16,291 nucleotides of DNA from Actinomycetes bacterium. Lineage in GTDB: Bacteria > Actinomycetota > Coriobacteriia > Coriobacteriales > JAEZXW01. Made by a program: the position numbers and the translations under genes. The DNA lies in contig JAEZXW010000051.1 in NCBI GenBank assembly GCA_023419515.1, positions 1-16,291 on the forward strand, read 5' to 3'. Positions 1-6,257 of the stretch are shown here, in pieces. Position 1 is the first letter of the stretch. The number at the start of each line of letters is the position of its first letter. The notes under the pieces are model-generated. The model had not been told where the DNA came from, searched no databases, and saw nothing but the letters and a program-made list of their open reading frames with translations.

Positions 1-574
1 AGTCAAGCCCTACCATGACAACCTTCCACGGCAGGTTAAAGACGATGCGTGCTGCCTCAGGGTCATTTTTAATATTGAACTCAGCGCAAGCAGACCAATT
101 TCCAACGTGGTAGCCACCGCCCATAAGCACGACTTCCTTGACACGCTCGACGATACGAGGCTCCTTGCGAGCAGCAAGCGCGATATTGGTGAGAGGACCC
201 GTTGGTACGAGGGTTACCGCGCCAGGCTCATGCTCCATGATCGTATCGATAATCAGATCAACGCCATGACGAGGGTCAAGCTCAAACGCAGGCGTTGGAA
301 GCTCAACGCCATCCAATCCAGACTCACCGTGACATGAAGGCGCCACCTCGATCTCACGCAGGATAGGACCAGCGCAACCAGCAGCAAAAGGCACATCGCG
401 AATACCAGCAACCGTTGCCAGCGACAGCGCATTGCGCGTCACCTTCTCGAGCGTTTGGTTTCCGCCGACTGTGCTTACGCCCAACAATTCGATGTTAGGA
501 TTACCAGCTGCGAGCAGGATTGCCACCGCATCATCGTGTCCTGGATCGCAGTCAAGAATGATCTTATGTGCCAT
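1..574 (-). CDS. Inosine-uridine type nucleoside hydrolase, partial (C-terminus outside window)
   Basis: This cytosolic enzyme family splits the N-glycosidic bond of ribonucleosides, releasing ribose and a free base for purine/pyrimidine salvage. The visible 191 residues start MAHKIILDCDPGHDDAVAIL. The Asp cluster at residues 8-15 (DCDPGHDD) is the family calcium/ribose-binding signature. VPTGPLTNIA and, further on, MGGGYHVGN with EFNIKNDPEAA are the other conserved blocks. Family members are about 300-320 residues long, so roughly the last third is missing. Two consecutive ATGs exist (577 and 574). The second is preferred because GAAAGG (forward 583-588) then has a workable 6-nt spacer. The MFS gene is transcribed divergently from the same intergenic region, and a CRP-like palindrome lies just upstream. 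The family call is firm; base preference (IunH, RihA or RihB type) cannot be read from this fragment. Confidence 0.93.
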   Translation of the reverse strand, partial: MAHKIILDCDPGHDDAVAILLAAGNPNIELLGVSTVGGNQTLEKVTRNALSLATVAGIRDVPFAAGCAGPILREIEVAPSCHGESGLDGVELPTPAFELDPRHGVDLIIDTIMEHEPGAVTLVPTGPLTNIALAARKEPRIVERVKEVVLMGGGYHVGNWSACAEFNIKNDPEAARIVFNLPWKVVMVGLD

Positions 575-590
575 CATCAGCCTTTCTCTA

Positions 591-608
591 TTGTGAAGAA
601 CATCACAA
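591..608. promoter_or_regulatory. CRP/FNR-like palindrome TTGTGA-N6-TCACAA
   Basis: TTGTGA (591-596) and TCACAA (603-608) form a perfect 6+6 dyad around AGAACA. This matches the known CRP half-site rule TGTGA-N6-TCACA. It lies just upstream of the nucleoside hydrolase ribosome-binding site, so a bound protein would probably block transcription rather than activate it, unless the gene is leaderless. The same sequence could fold in the mRNA as a 6-bp hairpin next to the ribosome-binding site. No regulator gene is in the window, so the binding protein is unknown. Confidence 0.5.
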
Positions 609-737
609 CGTAAGTAATTCAATTGTACTTGTTTTTGAGTGCTGACGCAGCAGCTAAAAGGTTGCAACGAAGTCAAAAATGTCTACAAGTTCATGCGACA
701 AAACACTCAAGCTATCACGTCACTCGAGGGCAATTTT

Positions 738-757
738 TATAATTCATCATATATAAT
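738..757 (+). promoter_or_regulatory. Candidate -10 region(s) for the MFS gene
   Basis: Two perfect TATAAT hexamers occur at 738-743 and 752-757, about 37-56 bases before the GTG start at 794. Neither has a recognisable TTGACA-like -35 box at 16-18 bases. This fits an activator-dependent or AT-driven promoter, or chance in AT-rich DNA. Confidence 0.35.
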
Positions 758-780
758 CAAGCCGATATTGGTATCCAGTA

Positions 781-786
781 AGGAGG
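781..786 (+). promoter_or_regulatory. Ribosome-binding site fixing the GTG start of the MFS gene
   Basis: AGGAGG at 781-786 is a full Shine-Dalgarno match with a 7-nt spacer to GTG at 794. The nearby ATG at 789 is in a different reading frame and only 2 nt from the site, so GTG is the real start. Confidence 0.8.
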
Positions 787-793
787 ATATGAA

Positions 794-2209
794 GTGTCTA
801 CTTCCTTCGAGAGCAAAAGCTCGCAGGGACAAAGTTCTGTGGTGCTGCTCATGGCAGCGTTGCTGGCAGCGATTTTTGCTTTCCAGCTCAATGCTTCAAT
901 GCTCTCACCTGCACTTGCAACCATGGCTCGCGAGCTTGCGGTTGCTGACAGCGAAATCGGCTTGACCCAAACGGCATTCTTTGCAGCCGCAGCTCTCTTC
1001 TCGCTCTTCTTGCCGCGCTGGGCAGACTTGATCGGACGCAAGAAGCTGCTTACGGCAATGCTTGCTCTTACAGGTATCGGCTGCGTGATCTCTGCACTTG
1101 CTACCAACGTCCACATCCTCGGCCTTGGTCGCGTTGTCCAAGGCGTCGCAGGCCCTGTCGTTCCGATGTGCTTGATCATGCTGCACAACGAGATTCGTGA
1201 CCCTAAGCGCTACGCAAAGCTGATGGCAATCTTGACCTCAGTCAACGGTGGTATCGCTGGTGTTGACGCTCTTGCCGGTGGTTTTCTCGCTGGTAACTTT
1301 GGTTTTAGGTCGGTCTTTTGGACAATGGCGATTGTCTGCGCACTCGGCGCACTTGCCATCGCAACCTGCACGAGGGAGTCACGCGCAAGCGAAAAGGTGC
1401 CGATGGACTGGAAAGGCGTTGTGCCACTCGTCATCGTGCTTGCCTGTCTCTACTTTGCGTTTAACGAGGCTGGCAAACTCGCTGCTGCAAGCTGGCCGCT
1501 CATCATCGCACTCGTGGTTATCGCTGTGATTGCGTTTGTCATCTTCTGGAAAACCGAGGAGTGCGTTAAACACCCGCTCGTCACCACCACCTACATGAAG
1601 CAACGTCGCACCTGGGGCTTGCTGCTCACGACCTTGCTCACCATGACAGGCGTCTTTGCCGTGATGAACGGATTGGTTCCCAACCTTGCGCAAGATAATG
1701 GTGCTGGCCTTGGCTTGAGTGCCGACATTGTCTCCTGGCTCACACTCACCCCATACGCCATCGCTGGACTGGTCATGGGTCCGGTTTCCGGTCAGCTCGC
1801 GGCTAAGTTTGGCTTTAAACCAACGCTGCAGGCAGGCCTCATTTTGACCATCATTGGTCTTGCGGCTCTTGCCTTCATAGCTCCTCACCTGAACAAGATG
1901 AGTATTCTTGGTATCTCGATCTTCATTGGTATCACCTACGCTGGTATGTGCAACATCATGCTCAATGGTCTGGGCATCGTGCTCTCCCCAGCGGATAACC
2001 AGGGTTACCTACCTGGCATGAACGCAGGTGCGTTCAACCTCGGTGCTGGCCTTTCATTTGCAATCCTTTTTGCCGTCTTAAGCGCAGTTGAGACAAGCTT
2101 TACTACGATCGCTGGCTATCAGTGGGCAATCATCGCAGGTGCCATCCTCATGCTCTTGGCGCTATTGAGCTCCTGCCTGATCCCCAAGCCTGAAAGCATT
2201 ACTGAATAA
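794..2209 (+). CDS. MFS transporter, 14-helix DHA2-like
   Basis: This 471-residue integral membrane protein has about 14 predicted helices, the layout of the DHA2 (EmrB/QacA-like) branch of the major facilitator superfamily. These are typically proton-driven antiporters that export drugs or metabolites. Visible landmarks are the motif A-like loop LPRWADLIGRKKLL after helix 2, RVVQGVAGP in helix 4, and a motif C-like glycine-rich helix 5 (NGGIAGVDALAGGFLAG). A second motif A-like loop, GQLAAKFGFKPT, follows helix 10. The GTG start is set by AGGAGG at 781. It is monocistronic and followed by hairpins and a terminator shared with convergent efp. The substrate is unknown. Divergence from a nucleoside hydrolase hints at nucleoside or base transport, but the subfamily points more to efflux. 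Confidence 0.9.
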   Translation: MSTSFESKSSQGQSSVVLLMAALLAAIFAFQLNASMLSPALATMARELAVADSEIGLTQTAFFAAAALFSLFLPRWADLIGRKKLLTAMLALTGIGCVISALATNVHILGLGRVVQGVAGPVVPMCLIMLHNEIRDPKRYAKLMAILTSVNGGIAGVDALAGGFLAGNFGFRSVFWTMAIVCALGALAIATCTRESRASEKVPMDWKGVVPLVIVLACLYFAFNEAGKLAAASWPLIIALVVIAVIAFVIFWKTEECVKHPLVTTTYMKQRRTWGLLLTTLLTMTGVFAVMNGLVPNLAQDNGAGLGLSADIVSWLTLTPYAIAGLVMGPVSGQLAAKFGFKPTLQAGLILTIIGLAALAFIAPHLNKMSILGISIFIGITYAGMCNIMLNGLGIVLSPADNQGYLPGMNAGAFNLGAGLSFAILFAVLSAVETSFTTIAGYQWAIIAGAILMLLALLSSCLIPKPESITE

Positions 2210-2222
2210 CGATATTTACATC

Positions 2223-2266
2223 GATACTTGTGAGTGAGTACCAGCGCGTATTCGCTCACAAGTATC
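2223..2266. repeat. Long hairpin (19-bp stem, 6-nt loop) after the MFS gene
   Basis: GATACTTGTGAG (2223-2234) pairs perfectly with CTCACAAGTATC (2255-2266). Pairing continues inward for seven more base pairs, two of them G-U, to a CAGCGC loop (2242-2247). It begins 13 bases after the MFS stop codon. No T-run follows on either strand, so it is not a classical terminator. It could protect the mRNA 3' end, act as a DNA-protein site, or form part of a multi-hairpin termination region. Confidence 0.7.
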
Positions 2267-2269
2267 TCG

Positions 2270-2292
2270 CCTCAGCAAATATCTCGCTGAGG
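2270..2292. repeat. Small hairpin CCTCAGC/GCTGAGG
   Basis: CCTCAGC (2270-2276) and GCTGAGG (2286-2292) form a 7-bp perfect stem with a 9-nt loop between the long hairpin and the terminator. No T-run follows it. Its role is unknown. Confidence 0.5.
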
Positions 2293-2315
2293 GCAGGCGA
2301 AACAACAGGCAAAAG

Positions 2316-2368
2316 AAAGCCTCCCATCTCACGGACATAATTGATGTCCAAGCGATAGGAGGCTTTTT
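2316..2368. terminator. Bidirectional Rho-independent terminator between MFS and efp
   Basis: AAAGCCTCC (2316-2324) pairs with GGAGGCTTT (2358-2366), followed by a T-run on the plus strand (2364-2368). On the minus strand the stem ends in CTTTCTTTT, so it can stop transcripts of both convergent genes. A second hairpin, GGACAT (2333-2338) with ATGTCC (2344-2349), is nested inside the loop. Confidence 0.85.
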
Positions 2369-2482
2369 ACTACGAGTTTATCGCTGATTGCAAATTGGCT
2401 GAGTGATTCCGGCAATATTGCTGAAAAGCTATCCCGAGGTAAGCTCACTCATCTCACAAATCAAATCGCAATGCACGCGATG

Positions 2483-3046
2483 CTAGACGCGGGTAACGTA
2501 GCGACCGTCGCGGGTATCAACCTTGATCACGTCACCGATATTGATGAACATCGGCACCTGAACCTCAGCGCCCGTCTCGATCGTTGCAGGCTTGCTACCA
2601 CCCTGAACGGTATCACCCTTAAAACCTGGCTCGGTCTCAGTAACCTCAGCCTCGACGAACATCGGAGGCACCACGCCAATGATGTCACCATCAGCATACT
2701 GGAACTGAACCGTGTCGTTTTCCTTGAGCCACTTAGCGTTATCCCCGATCATTTGAGCACCGAGTTCGTGCTGCTCATAGGTGTCATTGTCCATAAAATA
2801 GAACGCCGTACCATCGTTGTAGAGATACTGCATGTCTTTGAGCTCCATGCGCAGATCCTCGAGCTTCTCACCTGCGCGGAAGGTCATGTCGTTCACGCGA
2901 CCGGTGAGGACATCCTTGATCTTGGTGCGCACAAAAGCACCGCCCTTACCGGGCTTGACGTGCTGAAACTCAACGAGGGTATACATCTTACCATCGATCT
3001 TGAGGCCCATGCCATTCTTGAAATCAGCAGTACTGATGGTTCCCAT
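2483..3046 (-). CDS. efp: Elongation factor P
   Basis: EF-P binds between the ribosomal P and E sites and rescues ribosomes stalled on consecutive prolines. The 187-residue length is normal and all three domains are present: the KOW-like domain I (1-64), the central OB fold and the C-terminal OB fold. The tip loop reads VKPGKGGAF, placing the tRNA-contacting lysine at residue 34. The C-terminus GDVIKVDTRDGRYVTRV matches the family signature (IKVDTxxGxYxxR). The start is supported by AAGGA with TAAAC as spacer. No modification gene (epmA, epmB or earP) is visible nearby. The gene follows pepP, as in many Gram-positive genomes, after an 89-base gap that may hold its own promoter. It ends facing the MFS gene across a shared terminator. 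Confidence 0.97.
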   Translation of the reverse strand: MGTISTADFKNGMGLKIDGKMYTLVEFQHVKPGKGGAFVRTKIKDVLTGRVNDMTFRAGEKLEDLRMELKDMQYLYNDGTAFYFMDNDTYEQHELGAQMIGDNAKWLKENDTVQFQYADGDIIGVVPPMFVEAEVTETEPGFKGDTVQGGSKPATIETGAEVQVPMFINIGDVIKVDTRDGRYVTRV

Positions 3047-3098
3047 GTTTATCCTTATCGATTGTCCGTGTAAAACTATGGTTTCTTAACAACGCCCT

Positions 3099-3128
3099 AG
3101 TATAGCGAGGGAGCTTAAGATCAAGCAA
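3099..3128 (-). promoter_or_regulatory. Candidate efp promoter
   Basis: In the 89-base pepP-efp gap, the minus strand reads TATACT as -10 (forward 3099-3104). TTGCTT stands as a poor -35 (forward 3123-3128) at 18-base spacing. The -10 is good and the -35 matches only three positions, so the call is tentative. It would let efp be expressed independently of the long operon. Confidence 0.35.
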
Positions 3129-3135
3129 GGGCGCA

Positions 3136-4239
3136 CTACAAAACCAAAAGTTCCTTGGGCGAGCGCGCGAAACTGGCAAAACCATCTTCAGTCACCACAC
3201 CGGTGTCCTCAATACGCACACCGCAGTCTCCCGGCAGATAGATTCCGGGCTCATCGGTCACCACGTGACCTGGCGCAAGCAAATTATCGGCTAGACGGCT
3301 TAAGACCGGTAGCTCGTGTACTTCAATACCAACGCCATGGCCAAGACCGTGACCAAAGGCACCCTTAAATCCTGCGTTGTCGATCAAATCCTGCGCGATG
3401 GCATGGACATCCTTACCTGACACGCCAGGCTTGATCGCCGCAAATGCAGCAAGGTGTGCCTCGAGCACAGTGCTGTAGACGTGGCGATGCGCCTCGCTTG
3501 GCTCGCCCACTGCGATAGTGCGGGTCATGTCAGAGCAATAATCGTTGTAGCGGACACCAAAGTCGATGGTCACCAAATCACCCTTGCAAATTTTGCGGTC
3601 AGTTGGGTGAGCGTGAGGGTTTGCACCATTGGGACCAGATGCCATGATCGTCTCAAACGAAACGCCCTCAGCGCCAAGTTCCATCATCTTGTTGTCGAGC
3701 TCTCGCTGCATCTCTTTCTCGGTACGACCCACATCAAAGCGCTCACAGAGATAGGTAAATGCCTCATCGGCGATGTCTTGGGCATCTTGCAGCGCCTTAA
3801 TTTCGTCAGCATCTTTGATCGCACGCATCCAGGCAAGCGCGTCATGCATAAGCGGATGAGCAAGTGCGAGCGATTCATCTTCTGCTGCACGCTTAATCTG
3901 CTGGAAGCTCTTGAGTGAGAGCGAATCCTCAAGAGCAACCACGCGAGCGTGAGTTTCTTGAGCGCGCTTGATGATCCAAGCGGGGTGCGAGATAAAGTCC
4001 TGATCAAGCTCCCAGCCGCTGTTCTCACCAAGCTTTTCTTGGAAGGCGTTAAAGTAACGGGTATCGGTATGCAAAAAGAGGCGATCCTCGGTGATAAATA
4101 CCGTGTGAGCGCGCTCAGTATCAAAGACGCGGTTCACACCTGTGAGCCAGCGCAAATCTGGCACGTTTGAGAGCACGACGGCATCGTAACCGCGCCTCTT
4201 CATCATCTCACGTACTTGGCACAAACGCTGTTCAATCAT
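3136..4239 (-). CDS. pepP: Xaa-Pro aminopeptidase, M24B family (PepP/PepQ-like)
   Basis: This cytosolic dinuclear metallopeptidase releases N-terminal residues ahead of proline, or splits Xaa-Pro dipeptides. The 367-residue protein has a creatinase-type N-terminal domain (about 1-130) and the pita-bread catalytic domain. All five metal ligands are present: D226 (TIDFG), D237 (SDMTRT), H301 (GHGLGHGVG), E330 (TDEPGIYLPG) and E344 (GVRIEDTG). The reading frame is open 15 codons further upstream, but GGAGG (forward 4245-4249) with a 5-nt spacer marks the MIEQR start used here. It lies 61 bases after the aroB-like gene with no terminator between, and precedes efp as in B. subtilis (yqhT-efp) and mycobacteria. 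Whether it prefers dipeptides or longer peptides cannot be told from sequence. Confidence 0.93.
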   Translation of the reverse strand: MIEQRLCQVREMMKRRGYDAVVLSNVPDLRWLTGVNRVFDTERAHTVFITEDRLFLHTDTRYFNAFQEKLGENSGWELDQDFISHPAWIIKRAQETHARVVALEDSLSLKSFQQIKRAAEDESLALAHPLMHDALAWMRAIKDADEIKALQDAQDIADEAFTYLCERFDVGRTEKEMQRELDNKMMELGAEGVSFETIMASGPNGANPHAHPTDRKICKGDLVTIDFGVRYNDYCSDMTRTIAVGEPSEAHRHVYSTVLEAHLAAFAAIKPGVSGKDVHAIAQDLIDNAGFKGAFGHGLGHGVGIEVHELPVLSRLADNLLAPGHVVTDEPGIYLPGDCGVRIEDTGVVTEDGFASFARSPKELLVL

Positions 4240-4244
4240 GATGT

Positions 4245-4249
4245 CCTCC
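4245..4249 (-). promoter_or_regulatory. Ribosome-binding site deciding the pepP start
   Basis: The minus strand reads GGAGG here, 5 nt before ATG at 4239. This overrules the longer open frame that begins at 4284 and would place the site inside the coding region. Confidence 0.75.
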
Positions 4250-4300
4250 AATGGTGTATTTGTGCTGTCTCGGATGAGAAACAATCAGCAGAGCGGGTTG

Positions 4301-5689
4301 TTAGGCTGGGCTGGAGTTGAGGTGTGTGGCGGTATCCGAGCTAACATCTTGCTCGGAGCCAGAGTTTGCGCTCGAAGGCTCATCCGAGGGATCAACACAC
4401 ATACTCGAGGACCTAACACCCTCACTCGAGCGCTCGTCTTCCCCATCCTCATCACGCGCTTCATCGATCTGCGCGCGCTTTTCTGCCACCTCAGGATCTT
4501 GGCTTGGCGCTAAAAGCTGCTGACGAGAGGCGGCATAGGCATTCAGATGCGGCATGATCTCATCAGGTGCTAGGCCTACCACCTCGTATTCTTGAATGTC
4601 TGACATAAGTGCAAAGTACAAGCGCTTAGTGCGTCGTGGTCTCGTGTAGCGCAGGGCATCCAGGAGCGCTTGTGGCGTGACCGAAACACCAGGAATCGTG
4701 CAGCCCATCGCTTCGAGCAAAGCAAAAAGCCCCAAGGCGTGCTCGGTGGGAAGCCCAGCAAACTCGACACTTAAGAGCGACTCAAAGCGCAAGCCCTCTG
4801 CCAAAAGCTGGCCTTTGGTCAAGACCCCCTTGCCGCAGGCGCGCTCAAGCGCACGTGCAAAAGTCACACCGACATCGAGCTTGGAAAGTCGCAGGTCTTC
4901 TTTTTGAGCGCGAGCTTCATCAACTCGCTTAACCTCTCGTGCACGTGAGTCAACCACGCGCACGAGCGCCTCAACTAGCGTGGATTCAAACGAAGGCTCC
5001 ATACGCTTGACTGTGATGAACTGATCGGCATTGCGCTCAAGATAGGCGTAGTCTGAACGCGAGGTTGCAAATGAGCTTTGGGCAAAAACCGCCAGCGCAT
5101 GCTCAAAACTATCACGGGCGGCCACATCAATCGCCTGCGGATAGGCTGGATCAGGAATCTCTTTTGGCAGGTGATCGAGGTCAAAGGTAACCAAACGTGG
5201 CGCCTTATCGGCGCCCAAAAAGCCCACGCTCCCAGGAAGATCAAGCTCAGCCGTACTGTCTGTGATCGTAAGAATCGCATCAAGGGTTGTCGGCACAGCG
5301 GCAAAGTTCATCCCACCCGCAAATGTTGCCGCAATAAAGCGACCAATAGCGATGACATCTTCGCCACCCACTGCTACCACGCAGTCGCGATCTTTGAGAT
5401 CGGCCTGTGCCATACGATCGGCAACTGTCATGGCATACTCACAGCTACGATAGGCTCTGCCGCTTGGTACCTGAAAATCATCGACGATAAAACCAGCACT
5501 CAAGAGCTCCTCAACCACCTGCAAGCCAGCCGTTGCCCCAAAGGCAGCATCAGTAATCACCGCAGCATGACGGGCATGACCAAGGGTATCTTTAAGATGC
5601 TCGCCAAAACCTTTAAGGGTTTGAGTGCCCAGGCGTACATCGTACGGTTCGATATGCGGACGAGAAACACGAATCTTGCGAGTACTCAC
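4301..5689 (-). CDS. Degenerate 3-dehydroquinate synthase homologue (AroB-like, probably catalytically dead or repurposed)
   Basis: AroB normally uses NAD and zinc to convert DAHP to 3-dehydroquinate. This 462-residue protein aligns with it almost without gaps over about residues 1-393, keeping VPTTL (132-136) and LDHL. The catalytic features are gone. The NAD motif GGGVxGD reads GGEDVIA (108-114). The SVGGKT segment is lost. The zinc ligands equivalent to E. coli E184, H247 and H264 are D188, V275 and K292. GHTFGH has become GVTFAR, and HGEAVA has become KGQLLA. Residues 395-462 add a Ser/Asp/Glu-rich tail, likely disordered. GTG is the start; its first bases overlap the aroK stop (GTGA), so translation is coupled. 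The frame is fully open, so this is not a decayed pseudogene. It could be a pseudoenzyme partner of AroK or a new activity on the same fold. Confidence 0.8.
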   Translation of the reverse strand: MSTRKIRVSRPHIEPYDVRLGTQTLKGFGEHLKDTLGHARHAAVITDAAFGATAGLQVVEELLSAGFIVDDFQVPSGRAYRSCEYAMTVADRMAQADLKDRDCVVAVGGEDVIAIGRFIAATFAGGMNFAAVPTTLDAILTITDSTAELDLPGSVGFLGADKAPRLVTFDLDHLPKEIPDPAYPQAIDVAARDSFEHALAVFAQSSFATSRSDYAYLERNADQFITVKRMEPSFESTLVEALVRVVDSRAREVKRVDEARAQKEDLRLSKLDVGVTFARALERACGKGVLTKGQLLAEGLRFESLLSVEFAGLPTEHALGLFALLEAMGCTIPGVSVTPQALLDALRYTRPRRTKRLYFALMSDIQEYEVVGLAPDEIMPHLNAYAASRQQLLAPSQDPEVAEKRAQIDEARDEDGEDERSSEGVRSSSMCVDPSDEPSSANSGSEQDVSSDTATHLNSSPA

Positions 5690-6255
5690 AGTCGATTTGC
5701 CTCCCAGAGTTTTTCTGCAGCTAAGTAAGCAACCTCATCGAGGGTTTTGTTTTTGATGTCGAGGATCATATCGGCAGCCGCCTCATACATGATCGTACGT
5801 CGAGTCAACAACTCCTCGTTTGCCCTGCGATCACGCTTTAAGAGCGGTCGATCCTCAAAGTTTGTGATGTGCGAGAGCGCCCCGTCGAGGTCAATGTCAA
5901 GATACACCACATAACCCATGGCGCGCATGAGGTTCACGCAGTCGGCACGCTCAACGATGCCACCACCACAAGAGACAAAAGCACTTTTCTTATCGAGCAG
6001 CTTAGTGAGAGCGCCGTATTCATAGCGGCGAAACTGCGCCTCGCCCTGCTGGCCAAAGATTTCGGGGATTGAAAGGCCAGCAATGCGCTTTGCGAGGGCA
6101 TCAGTGTCAAAGACGTCGCGCTTAAACATCTCGCTCAGCTTGCGAGCGACTGACGACTTACCTGCTCCCATAAAGCCGATAAAAAAGATGTGGTCGCGAT
6201 AAAGCTCGTGATCATAATCAGGACAGCCTCGTATGCCGCCGCGCTCGTGATCCAT
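5686..6255 (-). CDS. aroK: Shikimate kinase (AroK/AroL family)
   Basis: This family phosphorylates shikimate at the 3-OH with ATP, a cytosolic step toward chorismate. The 189-residue protein has Walker A GFMGAGKSS (27-35), the substrate DxD at D50/D52, FRR with R76, GGG (97-99), the lid arginine in RPLL (R136), and RRTIMYEAA near the C-terminus. One departure is visible: the family Ile-Glu after DTD (residues 55-56) reads Ala-Lys. The chosen start MDHERGG lies 2 bases after the prepilin peptidase stop. The frame is open further upstream but only inside that gene. The last codons overlap the aroB-like start by 4 bases. Since aroE, aroC and aroQ are missing here and AroB looks dead, the in vivo substrate may be imported shikimate or something else. 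Confidence 0.88.
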   Translation of the reverse strand: MDHERGGIRGCPDYDHELYRDHIFFIGFMGAGKSSVARKLSEMFKRDVFDTDALAKRIAGLSIPEIFGQQGEAQFRRYEYGALTKLLDKKSAFVSCGGGIVERADCVNLMRAMGYVVYLDIDLDGALSHITNFEDRPLLKRDRRANEELLTRRTIMYEAAADMILDIKNKTLDEVAYLAAEKLWEANRL

Positions 6256-6257
6256 AA

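Larger units (their letters stand above)
578..793. other. Divergent intergenic region between nucleoside hydrolase and MFS genes
   Basis: These 216 bases separate two divergent genes and are clearly AT-richer than the flanking coding DNA. They contain the CRP-like palindrome at 591-608, a GTTGCAAC self-complementary octamer at 661-668, and two TATAAT boxes (738-743 and 752-757) facing the MFS gene. On the minus strand TACAAT (forward 622-627) is the best -10 candidate for the nucleoside hydrolase, but no good -35 box precedes it. No coding sequence with a ribosome-binding site was found here. Confidence 0.6.
2210..2482. other. Convergent intergenic region with three successive hairpins
   Basis: This region separates the convergent MFS and efp stop codons. 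It holds a 19-bp hairpin (2223-2266), a smaller GC-rich hairpin (2270-2292) and the bidirectional terminator (2316-2368). From 2369 to 2482, just past the efp stop, nothing recognisable was seen. nusB, which follows efp in other actinobacteria, is absent. Confidence 0.6.

Noticed and set aside
639..965. 108-codon plus-strand frame running into the MFS gene
   Set aside because: It has no ribosome-binding site of its own, crosses the intergenic region and the MFS start in a different frame, and its composition is not protein-like.
2471..3073. 200-codon open frame on the plus strand opposite efp
   Set aside because: It lies wholly antisense to a full, well-supported efp, has no ribosome-binding site, and shows no family resemblance.
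3093..3133. CGCCCT/AGGGCG inverted repeat after pepP as a terminator
   Set aside because: The stem is only 6 bp, the loop is about 29 bases, and no T-run follows; it overlaps the putative efp promoter instead.
4239..4284. Longer pepP start (MFLIRDST...)
   Set aside because: It would place the strong GGAGG site inside the gene, and the extra residues do not match the family N-terminus.
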